Made by a program: the position numbers and the translations under genes. A DNA stretch of 6,830 nt, taken from positions 1-6,830 of the forward strand of contig NZ_JAIVFR010000351.1 of NCBI RefSeq assembly GCF_020829685.1, given 5' to 3'. Numbering within the stretch: the first letter of the stretch is position 1; every line of letters starts with the position of its first letter. The notes beneath the pieces are model-generated. The model saw only the letters and a program-made list of their open reading frames with translations, did not search any database and had not been told where the DNA came from. The stretch is from Nostoc sp. CHAB 5715. Its GTDB lineage: Bacteria > Cyanobacteriota > Cyanobacteriia > Cyanobacteriales > Nostocaceae. Positions 1 to 5,436 of the stretch are shown one piece after another.

Positions 1-32
1 TTTTGGTAAGATTCAGGAAACATATTTTTCCA

Positions 33-62
33 GGGGAGCCACAAAAATGCTCCCTATTTTTT
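33..62 (+). terminator. Rho-independent terminator of a gene upstream of the window
   Basis: GGGGAGC (33-39) pairs with GCTCCCT (49-55), with one G-U pair at the base and a 9-base A-rich loop. The run ATTTTTT follows at once. A GC stem plus T tract on the + strand is the classic intrinsic terminator layout, so a + strand gene probably ends just before the window. No T tract is placed to serve the other strand. Confidence 0.7.
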
Positions 63-98
63 GTCTTCACTATCTTCTCAAAGTTTTGTCCTGCATAG

Positions 99-287
99 CT
101 TAGAGTTGCCTTGTCACCCTCTAAGGAGTTTAACTCAATCAGAGGGATAGATCAGGGATATGAAAATTTGCCTCGCTTTCTTGCTGATGTGAATGCAGAT
201 AATCGTGCTGATTACTGTCGCTTTGTTGGAGACAGTCCTAATGTATTTTTGTCTTGCAATCTTGCTACGCCATCAGGCTTTAGATAA
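99..287 (+). pseudogene. Orphan fragment of an FG-GAP/VCBS-type repeat protein
   Basis: A frame open from 99 (after TAG at 96) to TAA at 285 encodes about 62 residues with no ATG. It contains GIDQGYENLPRFLADVN, then the loop DVNADNRAD, then YCRFVGDSPNVFLSC. DVNADNRAD fits the DxNxDxxxD calcium-binding loop of FG-GAP/VCBS beta-propeller repeats. The ends resemble each other (LSPSKEF near the start, LATPSGF near the end), as expected for about one unit of a tandem-repeat protein. Such proteins are usually secreted, large lectin- or enzyme-associated proteins. There is no signal peptide, and an upstream terminator separates the piece from any gene to the left. I infer a relic of a larger gene; chance is unlikely given the intact motif. 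The parent protein cannot be named. Confidence 0.6.
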
Positions 288-294
288 CCTTTCA

Positions 295-354
295 CATTCC
301 CCCCTAACTCTCAACGATAAATCAAAGATTTCGATCATTTTGTAGGGGGGAGTG
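295..354. repeat. Large imperfect hairpin (inverted repeat)
   Basis: Twelve-base arms at 295-306 and 343-354 pair with one G-U pair; the core is six C against six G. The 36-base loop holds a smaller nested inverted repeat, AAATC-AAA-GATTT. There is no T tract directly after the stem. It lies between the repeat-protein relic and prxQ, so it could be a remnant of a small mobile repeat or a structural barrier to transcription. No coding function is seen. Confidence 0.5.
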
Positions 355-505
355 AATAATTACCTGATAGTTAAGTCCTAATATGGTTTAGCGTATATTC
401 ATACAGAATTGCTATAAGCTACTCCGTTTAATCCAAAGTAATCAAGCAAAATTTATAGACTTGGATACAAGGTAAAATTTTGTTAAGTAATTACCATCAC
501 TCGTT

Positions 506-961
506 ATGGCAATCAAAGTTGGAGATACCGCTCCTAATTTCAGTCTACCCGCTCAAAACGGCTCAACAATTAGCCTCCAAGATTTTCGCGGCAAAAATGT
601 TGTCCTATATTTTTACCCCAAGGACGACACACCCGGATGTACTGCTGAATCCTGCGCCTTTCGCGATCAGTATGAAGTGTTTAAAAGTGCTGGCGCTGAA
701 GTTGTCGGCGTGAGTTCTGACTCCATCGAATCTCACCAACGATTTGCTGCGAAATACAATCTACCTTTTACGCTGTTAACTGACAAAGGCGACCAAGTGC
801 GGAAGCTATATGGCGCAACAGCAGCCTTTGGCTTATTCCCTGGTCGCGTTACTTACGTTATTGACCAACAGGGAGTTGTGCAATACGTCTTTGATTCAAT
901 GTTTAACTTTAAAGGTCACGTTGAGGAAGCGCTGAAAACTTTGCAACAGATTGCAAAATAG
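506..961 (+). CDS. bcp: PrxQ/BCP-type peroxiredoxin (thioredoxin-dependent peroxidase)
   Basis: This 151-residue protein is full length for the PrxQ/BCP family. It reduces hydrogen peroxide and organic peroxides using electrons from thioredoxin, presumably in the cytoplasm since no signal peptide is visible. The active-site stretch [14 protein letters not shown] carries the peroxidatic Cys45 in a TPGCT context. Cys50, four residues between the two, is the expected resolving cysteine, so this is the atypical 2-Cys form. Arg114 in PGRVTYVID is the conserved active-site arginine. The N-terminus ([10 protein letters not shown]) is typical, which supports ATG 506; no clear Shine-Dalgarno precedes it. 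Its 3' end runs into a heptamer repeat and it converges with lrtA. No operon partner is seen. Cyanobacteria usually carry several PrxQ paralogues, so the exact paralogue is open. A longer-leader frame at 480 in another phase is a shadow. Confidence 0.96.
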   Translation: MAIKVGDTAPNFSLPAQNGSTISLQDFRGKNVVLYFYPKDDTPGCTAESCAFRDQYEVFKSAGAEVVGVSSDSIESHQRFAAKYNLPFTLLTDKGDQVRKLYGATAAFGLFPGRVTYVIDQQGVVQYVFDSMFNFKGHVEEALKTLQQIAK

Positions 962-1056
962 GGGAGTGGGGAATGGGGAGTCGGGAGTGGGAATGAGGAG
1001 TTAGGAGTTATTTCTCTCTGATCTCCCTCATCTCCCCTATTCCCTACTCCCTATTT
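956..1056. repeat. G-rich/C-rich heptamer-type inverted repeat between convergent genes
   Basis: The top strand after the prxQ stop is a G-rich tract of GGGGAGTGGGG-like units (961-1005). This is followed by a C-rich tract ending CCCTACTCCC (1020-1050). The outer arms, AATAGGGGAGTGGGGAAT and its near-complement in 1027-1056, can fold into a long imperfect stem covering both gene ends. Units resemble the CCCTACT heptamers at 6299-6323. It touches the lrtA stop codon. It may serve as a bidirectional transcript end, but no T tract is present, so that role is inferred. Confidence 0.65.
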
Positions 1057-1695
1057 AGAATGCGACTTTTCCGGCATGACAATATTAGCCTGGGTTGCCT
1101 TGCCATTCTTGCCGTTGGTATGACCATTACCATTGCGGGGATGGATCACACCATAACCGCCGTGGTTGCGTTCGTAAATTACATTAATCTCTCCAGTTTC
1201 AGAATTGCGGAACATATAAAAGTCGTGTCCCACGAGTTGCAGTTGTTCTAGGGCTTCTGCAAGGGTCATCGGCGGCATGGAAAAATATTTGGTGCGGACG
1301 ACTTCGTTGGGTAATTCGGGGGTGCGATCGCCAATTAAATCTGTGACTACCGATTCTGCAACAACTACTTCTGCTGGTTGGGACTGAGTTTTCTGGTCTT
1401 GACGCCGTTCTTTGTATTTCCGCAGTTGACGGGCAATTTTATCTGCTACTAAGTCAATGCTGGCATAAAGATTTTCACTGCTCTCCTCGGCACGGATAAC
1501 GTTACCATTAGCATAAATAGTTACTTCAGCCGCTTGTCTAGGATTAATTCGAGGATTACGGGCTACGCTAAGATGCACATCCACTTCATTTGTAATGCTC
1601 TGAAAGTGACTAACTGCTTTTTCAATCTTTTGATGTACATATTCCCGAATCGCATCGGTGATTTCAATATTTTTGCCGTGGATGACAAGCTTCAT
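1051..1695 (-). CDS. lrtA: Long ribosome hibernation promoting factor LrtA/HPF
   Basis: This 214-residue protein matches long HPF, known in cyanobacteria as LrtA (light-repressed transcript A). The family binds the 30S subunit in the dark or stationary phase and pairs ribosomes into inactive 100S dimers. Residues 1-95 are the ribosome-binding domain ([20 protein letters not shown] start, then basic helix [14 protein letters not shown]). Residues 96-132 are a polar linker. Residues 134-187 are the dimerising C-terminal domain ([18 protein letters not shown], then the Tyr/Phe-rich [19 protein letters not shown]). The tail of 25 Gly/Asn/Lys-rich residues is variable. The start is well supported: GGAG (minus strand, 1706-1703) lies 7 bases before ATG. 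A long upstream region without a large gene fits the long 5' leader described for lrtA in Synechococcus, which affects mRNA stability in light and dark. It is convergent with prxQ. Confidence 0.95.
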   Translation of the reverse strand: MKLVIHGKNIEITDAIREYVHQKIEKAVSHFQSITNEVDVHLSVARNPRINPRQAAEVTIYANGNVIRAEESSENLYASIDLVADKIARQLRKYKERRQDQKTQSQPAEVVVAESVVTDLIGDRTPELPNEVVRTKYFSMPPMTLAEALEQLQLVGHDFYMFRNSETGEINVIYERNHGGYGVIHPRNGNGHTNGKNGKATQANIVMPEKSHSK

Positions 1696-1764
1696 GTAAA
1701 CTCTCCCACTGAATATTTAATGTGTGAATTTGCTTTGTATGAAAAGAAATTGCGGTAAGCTCTA

Positions 1765-1905
1765 TTACTCCCGCCAAAACAAATTGTGAACTCTTTCTAT
1801 GTACTGCTGGTAAGCTGTGTCTAAGCTTATTGCACCTGGGTTATCGCTCATTATACCCTTGATTTTCCTCCTTATCTCTGCGCTGATATCCAATTGGATA
1901 TCCAC
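1765..1905 (-). CDS. Putative small protein or leader peptide upstream of lrtA
   Basis: A minus-strand frame from GTG 1905 to TAA 1765 encodes 46 residues (MDIQLDISAEIRRKIKGIMS... ending HNLFWRE), 69 bases before the lrtA start. It reads like a real protein: an amphipathic, charged first half (SAEIRRKIKGIMSD) and an aromatic second half (DTAYQQYIERVHNLFWRE), with little low-complexity sequence. I do not recognise the family. GTG directly follows an in-frame TAG and has no good Shine-Dalgarno; internal ATG 1851 would give 28 residues, and AAGGAGGA (1873-1866) precedes that ATG at a too-long 14-base spacing. It may be a small cotranscribed gene, a translated leader that tunes lrtA, or the end of a decayed gene. 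TATAAT overlaps the internal ATG, so part of it might instead be promoter. Confidence 0.4.
   Translation of the reverse strand: MDIQLDISAEIRRKIKGIMSDNPGAISLDTAYQQYIERVHNLFWRE
1850..1855 (-). promoter_or_regulatory. Possible -10 element for lrtA
   Basis: The minus strand reads TATAAT exactly, about 155 bases upstream of the lrtA ATG. No TTGACA-like box lies 16-18 bases further upstream (the minus strand has GAGATA there), so it would be a -10-only promoter. It overlaps the internal ATG of the putative small frame, so both cannot easily be used at once. Confidence 0.25.
1885..1902. promoter_or_regulatory. Perfect 18-bp palindrome (possible operator)
   Basis: GATATCCAATTGGATATC is an exact 18-bp palindrome, upstream of lrtA and inside codons 2-7 of the putative small frame. 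Two GATATC half-sites flank CCAATTGG, so it has the symmetry expected of a dimeric DNA-binding protein site. It sits about 30 bases upstream of the TATAAT at 1855. The binding protein is unknown. Confidence 0.35.
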
Positions 1906-2250
1906 CTAGAACTCTTTGGTGAGGAAAATTGAGCAGTAGCTCCTGTAACTGTCTTCTGTGTTAAAACAACGCTTACAGAACTGTTGATAGTTACTCCTTC
2001 TGTGTTTGGTTGAAATTTGCTTGCTGTTTTTCAATAATACAAGTCTTTGTGAAAATTTGATTCTGTTTGAAATGCAAACTAATGTTATAAGAGTCATCAG
2101 CCAGTACATTCGTCTTTATCGTCTTGGCATGATGCTTATTGCAGAGAATTCCTCCTAAAAACCTATTGATTGAGGTTATATATTCAAGCTAACACTTTGT
2201 ATTTTCTAAAGGATGTTACCTTGACTTTCCTTTAAAATCCTTTGCAAATC
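1906..2250. other. Intergenic region between divergent lrtA and lipB
   Basis: No convincing gene is present. The minus strand carries Shine-Dalgarno-like AGGAGGA (2156-2150) and AAGGAG near 2000, neither well placed before a credible start. The 10-base CTTCTGTGTT occurs twice on the + strand (about 1954 and 1998). A 67-codon minus-strand frame here has a composition typical of chance AT-rich sequence. Part of this stretch may be the 5' leader of lrtA if transcription starts far upstream. Confidence 0.4.
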
Positions 2251-2279
2251 TTGACATTTTTTGACTCCAATTCTGTAAT
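2251..2279 (+). promoter_or_regulatory. Sigma70-type promoter for lipB
   Basis: TTGACA (2251-2256) and TGTAAT (2274-2279) are separated by exactly 17 bases: a consensus -35 box and a -10 box with one mismatch. Transcription would start near 2286, leaving about 45 bases to ATG 2331. This argues against any start as far upstream as TTG 2280. Two more TTGACT boxes flank it (2221 and 2261). Confidence 0.5.
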
Positions 2280-2330
2280 TTGAAATATATTTCGCCTTTA
2301 ATGCAGTTGATTTTTGGCATAATCCGTAGT

Positions 2331-3011
2331 ATGAAAACACATAAAAACCGTTGTTTGTTGTATAATCAAGGATTAATGCCTTACTCAGAAGCTCATGGAT
2401 GGCAGCGATCGCTCCTGACTGAGCGTATCCATAATCCCAGTCTAGACGACGTGTTAATTTTGCTAGAACATCCACCCGTCTACACTCTAGGACAAGGCAG
2501 CAACTTGGATTTTCTCAAATTTGATATTGACAAAAGTGAATATGATGTGCATCGAGTTGAACGGGGTGGTGAGGTTACTTACCATTGTCCTGGTCAACTG
2601 GTAGGGTATCCAATTTTAAATCTGCAACGTTATCGTAAAGACCTCCATTGGTACTTACGCGAACTCGAAGAAGTCATAATTCGCGTATTGGCAGTTTATG
2701 GGTTGCAGGGAGAAAGGATTCCGGCTTTTACTGGCGTTTGGTTACAAGGGCGAAAAGTTGCAGCTATTGGTATTAAAGTCAGTCGTTGGATTACCATGCA
2801 CGGCTTTGCATTAAATGTTTGTCCAGACATGACAGGCTTTGAGCGCATTGTACCCTGCGGTATTTCTGATAAACCTGTAGACAGTTTAGCCGAATGGATT
2901 CCAGGTATCACCTGCGAAGAAGTGCGTTTTTATGTAGCACAGTCCTTTGCTGAAGTATTTGATGTGGAATTAGTCGAGTCGCAACCTCAAGGATTTTTCC
3001 GGTCTGAGTAA
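2331..3011 (+). CDS. lipB: Octanoyl-[acyl-carrier-protein]:protein N-octanoyltransferase LipB
   Basis: LipB moves the octanoyl group from octanoyl-ACP to lipoyl domains of enzymes such as pyruvate dehydrogenase and the glycine cleavage H protein; LipA then inserts sulfur. The protein is 226 residues, normal for the family. The signature [17 protein letters not shown] lies at 78-94. Lys149 in [10 protein letters not shown] and Cys176 in IVPCGISDK form the Lys-Cys catalytic dyad, with MHGFALN at 156-162 between them. I chose ATG 2331 because family proteins begin close to RCLLYNQGL and because the frame's upstream TTG 2280 overlaps the predicted -10 box. A HIP1 site (2405) lies in the coding sequence. 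It stands alone: the next frame is 183 bases downstream, and lrtA is divergent. Confidence 0.96.
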   Translation: MKTHKNRCLLYNQGLMPYSEAHGWQRSLLTERIHNPSLDDVLILLEHPPVYTLGQGSNLDFLKFDIDKSEYDVHRVERGGEVTYHCPGQLVGYPILNLQRYRKDLHWYLRELEEVIIRVLAVYGLQGERIPAFTGVWLQGRKVAAIGIKVSRWITMHGFALNVCPDMTGFERIVPCGISDKPVDSLAEWIPGITCEEVRFYVAQSFAEVFDVELVESQPQGFFRSE

Positions 3012-3039
3012 ATTTAGCTTGTAATTATGTAATAAATAC

Positions 3040-3066
3040 TATAGCAGTCCTATTTAAATTGTGAGA
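3040..3066 (+). repeat. Solo MITE end
   Basis: TATAGCAGTCCTATTT and the bases after it match both ends of the MITE at 6243-6364 (TATAGGACTCCTATTT and, inverted, TATAGCAATCCGATTT). I found no inverted partner before 3190, so this looks like a lone, decayed end just downstream of lipB. Confidence 0.55.
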
Positions 3067-3194
3067 CACTGATGAGAGTAGTCCATATTTAATAGTATGA
3101 AAATAACTATTTAACTACGGTTGTCAAAGCTAAAATCTGATTATTTACAAATTTCTATATTAAATTTTTACGGCACTCAAGCACAAATTTGCGC

Positions 3195-3395
3195 GTGAAT
3201 TACTCAAATAATCTCCAAGTATATGCCCCATCGTTAACGTCTTTGAGAGAACGTGATTGGACAGCTTTGATAGAACTATTTGATAGAGATGACGGTGATG
3301 AAATTGAAGCCGACATCCATAGTAGTTTGGTTTGGCTGATACCTGAACCTTGTTGGGAAGATGATCCCTTTGAGTTCTTGCGTGAGTATCTTTGA
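3195..3395 (+). CDS. Small acidic hypothetical protein
   Basis: This 66-residue protein is not one I recognise. It has a polar N-terminus (NYSNNLQVYAPSLTSL), a strongly acidic middle (LFDRDDGDEIEADI) and an aromatic, acidic tail (CWEDDPFEFLREYL). There is no signal peptide, membrane segment or metal-binding cysteine cluster, so a soluble cytoplasmic protein is most likely. GTG 3195 was chosen; TTG 3189 is the alternative. The frame stays open back to TGA 3138 without an ATG and no Shine-Dalgarno is visible, so it could be a 5'-truncated remnant. The stop is followed within about 25 bases by a cluster of dispersed repeats. The balanced composition and Trp content make chance less likely, but function is unknown. 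Confidence 0.5.
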   Translation: MNYSNNLQVYAPSLTSLRERDWTALIELFDRDDGDEIEADIHSSLVWLIPEPCWEDDPFEFLREYL

Positions 3396-3418
3396 ATAGT
3401 GGGGAGTGGGCTTGCCGT

Positions 3419-3518
3419 GAGCTTGTCCTGAGCTTGTCCTGAGCTTGTCCTGAGCGTAGCCGAAGGGCGTAGCCGTTGGCGCAGCCTCTCGTAGAGAAGG
3501 GCGTAGCCGAAGGCGTCC
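3419..3518. repeat. Cluster of short dispersed repeats
   Basis: The 11-base unit GAGCTTGTCCT occurs three times in exact tandem (3419-3451). It runs into GAGCGTAGCCGAAGG, then two further GCGTAGCCG units, with an imperfect palindrome CCTCTCGTAGAGAAGG (3484-3500) between them. On the other strand the units read CTTCGGCTACGCTCAGGAC, a repeat type common in Nostocales genomes, and resemble the repeat at 5936-5969. Non-coding. Confidence 0.75.
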
Positions 3519-3536
3519 TTATTTTAAGGCTGGGTT

Positions 3537-3568
3537 AGCGATGTCTACGACGGGCTACGCCTACGCAA
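3537..3568 (+). repeat. 32-bp dispersed repeat, copy A (inverted partner at 5221)
   Basis: AGCGATGTCTACGACGGG (start of the unit) continues to CTACGCCTACGCAA. The full 32 bases occur exactly, in inverted orientation, at 5221-5252. This copy forms the left edge of the ABC transporter binding-protein fragment, and the ATG at 3541 lies within the repeat, so it is probably not a native start. Confidence 0.85.
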
Positions 3569-3711
3569 TTCGTGCAGACAATCAAGATATTACTGGTATT
3601 GACAGTCTCAAAAATAAAAAAATTGCTGTACAAATTGGTTCAACTGGGGCTGCAAAGGCTAAAAGCATTCCAGGGGTGGAAATTCGCAGCTTTGATTCTG
3701 CGCCCATAGCC
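3565..3711 (+). pseudogene. Fragment of a GlnH/HisJ-type amino-acid ABC transporter binding protein
   Basis: About 49 residues starting AIRADNQDITGIDSLK, then KKIAVQIGSTGAAKAK and FDSAPIA. This is the mid-domain of family 3 periplasmic solute-binding proteins: the DLKGKKIAVQ-type strand followed by a GS/T-rich ligand-binding loop. Intact proteins of about 250-280 residues deliver polar amino acids to an ABC permease. Both ends are lost: the signal peptide and first lobe are replaced by the 32-bp repeat, and after codon GCC (3709-3711) the frame runs into antisense LysR sequence and stops at 3774. A 77-codon open frame from ATG 3541 covers it, but the product would be non-functional. Codons and residues remain clean, which suggests recent decay. 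Confidence 0.8.
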
Positions 3712-4089
3712 TTCTATGATTGTGACAGCAATTTCTGGAAATTGATTGTGAAATTGTGCGATCGCTTTTGGTAATAAATGGGTGGCGACGCTGCGAAAAG
3801 CCGCAATTCGCACATGGCCACCATGTAAACCTTTATGCAAGTTTGCTTCGTGTTGCATCATCTCTAGATGCTGCATAGCCTGACGAGCATGATATAAAAT
3901 GCGCTCTCCAGCAGGTGTCAGCACAGCACCGTGACGGCCTCTAGCAAATAAAGGCACACCTAATTCTTCTTCTAAGGTAGCGATCGCATGACTAATCGCA
4001 GGCTGGGAAAGCTGCAATTCTAAGGCTGCTTCACTAAAGTTACCACGATCTGCTACTGCAACTATGGCTCGAAGTTGGGAGAATTTCAT
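3706..4089 (-). pseudogene. Truncated LysR-family transcriptional regulator
   Basis: The N-terminal 128 residues of a LysR regulator (normally about 300). Residues 1-60 are the winged helix-turn-helix: MKFSQLRAIVAVADRGNFSE, then AALELQLSQPAISHAIATLE and LFARGRHGAVLTPAGERIL. Residues 61-88 are the linker helix (YHARQAMQHLEMMQHEANLH). From 91 the effector domain begins (GGHVRIAAFRSVATHLLP) and stops at IIEGY. After residue 128 the frame reads through antisense transporter sequence for 21 residues to a stop at 3640. The DNA-binding and dimer helices are intact, so a truncated DNA-binding protein might still be made, but it has no effector domain. ATG 4089 is the family-typical start. It contains a HIP1 site at 3980. 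Confidence 0.88.
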
Positions 4090-4163
4090 GGTTAATTGAC
4101 GACAACAAGGGTATATACATCCTGATTTAATTGTGGCAAAAAGATTGTATTATTGAGGAGAAT

Positions 4164-4333
4164 CCAGAAGTCAGAATTCAGAATTCAGAATCTCCCCAGC
4201 AATCAAGTCAGGGGATTCAAAAAAGTATAAATTTTTATCGCTTCCACGGATAAATCCGGGGGCTTTCAACCTAAGTCGCCATCCAGTCGTACAGAATTCA
4301 TGGCTTTTTTCTGGCTCCTGAATTCTGACTACT
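4164..4333. mobile_element. Non-autonomous inverted-repeat element with CAGAATT heptamers
   Basis: AGAAGTCAGAATTCAG (4166-4181) is repeated inverted at 4318-4333 with 15 of 16 bases matching. Next to the left arm, the heptamer CAGAATT recurs (CAGAATTCAGAATTCAGAAT, 4172-4191). The roughly 130-base interior has no gene but holds a hairpin with a 7-pair stem (one mismatch) at 4244-4262, followed by GGCTTTCAACC. It fills the spacer between the LysR fragment and the next gene. I infer a small mobile or repeat-derived element without a transposase. Confidence 0.55.
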
Positions 4334-4453
4334 TTCTTGGTAATTTTTCATATCTATAAATCCCATTTATACAACCTATGCAAGCCATGATTTGATTCTA
4401 AACTGAGATGTTGCTACTGTTTTAATTACTGAGCAACTTTCAGGAATAATTAT

Positions 4454-4738
4454 ATGAACAATGACATTAGGTGTCTCCCAACAGAAGATACAAGAATAAA
4501 TTGTAGTCCGTTATTCAAGAAAAAAATCAACTCTAACTTCTGGGAATCTCTGCATAGTATCTGGGAAAAAATTGTCAAAAAACTCCTAGCAGATTCTAAC
4601 GAATTACAAGTTTGGCAAAAGGTTGACCGCTACGGTAATATCTATTGGCAAGCTTACGACCCTACAACAGGAAAATCTTTTTCTTCAGGTTCTGAAGCTG
4701 ATGTGTGTATGTGGATTGAACAACTTTATAGGTATTAA
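4454..4738 (+). CDS. Small conserved-looking cyanobacterial protein, function unknown
   Basis: This 94-residue protein has a variable polar N-terminus (1-48), including KKIVKKLL-type basic helix around 36-46. A compact C-terminal block follows: NELQVWQKVDRYGNIYWQAY, then DPTTGKSFSSGSEADVCMWI and EQLYRY. The WQKVDRYGNxYWxAYDPxTG pattern looks like a short beta-hairpin domain that I have the impression recurs in small Nostocales proteins, often near the C-terminus; no function is known to me. There is no signal peptide or membrane segment. ATG 4454 has AGGA (4442-4445) at 8-base spacing. The stop is only 4 bases before the GST start, which suggests cotranscription. A frame from 4623 in another phase is just an upstream extension of the GST frame, not a gene start. 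Confidence 0.75.
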   Translation: MNNDIRCLPTEDTRINCSPLFKKKINSNFWESLHSIWEKIVKKLLADSNELQVWQKVDRYGNIYWQAYDPTTGKSFSSGSEADVCMWIEQLYRY

Positions 4739-4742
4739 AAAT

Positions 4743-5417
4743 ATGACGCAACTTACTTTAGTAATTGGCAATAAAAATTATTCATCTTGGTCACTCCGTC
4801 CTTGGCTAGTGATGAAACAATTTGGTTTGGAATTCAATGAAATTCGGATTCCTCTCTACAACAGTCCAGATTATTCCTCAAAAATTCGGCAATACTCTCC
4901 ATCAGGAAAAGTACCTGTGTTGTTGCATGGTACGCAAACGGTGTGGGATTCTCTTGCTATTTGTGAATATCTAGCTGAAACGTTTCCGATGCAATGGTGG
5001 CCAGAGGATAAGGCTGCAAGGGCATTCGCCCGTTCCATTAGTGCGGAAATGCACTCAGGTTTTCAAAATTTGCGTCAGAATATGCCGATGAACTGCCGTA
5101 CTAAATATTCAGGTAAAGGTTTAGCATCGGTTGTACAACAAGACATTGACCGCATCACTAGTATCTGGCAAGAATCACGCCAAAAATTTGGAGATGGTGG
5201 CAATTTTTTATTTGGAAATTTTGCGTAGGCGTAGCCCGTCGTAGACATCGCTGATACATTCTTTGCCCCAGTTGTGCTGCGGTTTCTAACCTATGATGTG
5301 CAGTTAGATCCTGTTTCTAGAGACTATGTAGAGGCAGTTTTGGCACTTCCAGCAATGCAAGAGTGGATAAAGGCAGCAAAGAGTGAGACAGAAATTCTCT
5401 CTCAATACGAGTTTTAA
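4743..5417 (+). pseudogene. Glutathione S-transferase family gene broken by an in-frame repeat
   Basis: The frame from ATG 4743 encodes a two-domain GST. The thioredoxin-like domain (about 1-82) shows NKNYSSWSLRPWLVMKQFGL, with Ser14/Ser15 in the catalytic position of YfcF-like serine GSTs. It also has the cis-proline motif GKVPVL (55-60) and DSLAICEYLAE (69-79), where Asp69-Ser70 bind the glutathione gamma-glutamyl end. The helical domain runs to FLFGNF160. Then come codons A-stop-A-stop-PVVD (TAG at 5226 and 5232) supplied by the 32-bp repeat. The original frame resumes at IADTFFAPVVLRFLTYDVQL and ends LSQYEF, TAA 5415. The frame is kept across the insertion (about 21 added bases), so only the two amber codons break it. 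The 161-residue product lacks the last 56 residues of the helical domain. It is downstream of the 94-residue gene and 19 bases before the acetyltransferase. Confidence 0.9.
5221..5252 (-). repeat. 32-bp dispersed repeat, copy B, inside the GST gene
   Basis: The unit GCGTAGGCGTAGCCCGTC continues to GTAGACATCGCT. It is the exact inverted copy of 3537-3568. Its insertion puts TAG TAG in the GST reading frame without shifting phase. Host codons IAD (ATC GCT GAT) overlap the repeat's end, so the exact boundary cannot be fixed. Confidence 0.88.
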
Positions 5418-5436
5418 GAAAAAGGCAAAGAAGAAC

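Noticed and set aside
480..713. 77-codon + frame overlapping the prxQ start
   Set aside because: It is a different phase of the well-supported PrxQ gene and has no domain-like composition.
1060..1251. 63-codon + frame opposite lrtA
   Set aside because: Antisense shadow of the LrtA C-terminal coding region.
1534..1758. 74-codon + frame opposite the lrtA 5' end
   Set aside because: Antisense shadow of LrtA extending into its upstream region; no start signal.
1906..2109. 67-codon minus-strand frame upstream of lrtA
   Set aside because: Composition fits random AT-rich sequence, with no credible start signal or recognisable motif; treated as intergenic.
2280..2330. TTG start for LipB, adding 17 residues
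   Set aside because: It overlaps the predicted -10 box, and the extension is not like family N-termini.
2206..2475. 89-codon minus-strand frame across the lipB start
   Set aside because: Mostly antisense to LipB codons, and it covers the lipB promoter.
2696..2911. 71-codon minus-strand frame inside lipB
   Set aside because: Antisense shadow of the conserved catalytic region.
3419..3518. CRISPR-like array
   Set aside because: Units are short, directly adjacent and without unique spacers, so it is a tandem and dispersed repeat cluster.
3541..3774. Intact 77-residue gene at the transporter fragment
   Set aside because: The ATG lies in a dispersed repeat and the last 21 codons are antisense LysR sequence; only the middle is real family sequence.
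4623..4742. 40-residue N-terminal extension of the GST
   Set aside because: It is out-of-phase sequence of the upstream 94-residue gene; the GST family start is ATG 4743.
5383..5436. 18-residue N-terminal extension of the acetyltransferase
   Set aside because: It overlaps GST 3' codons in another phase and lies before the conserved GNAT start.
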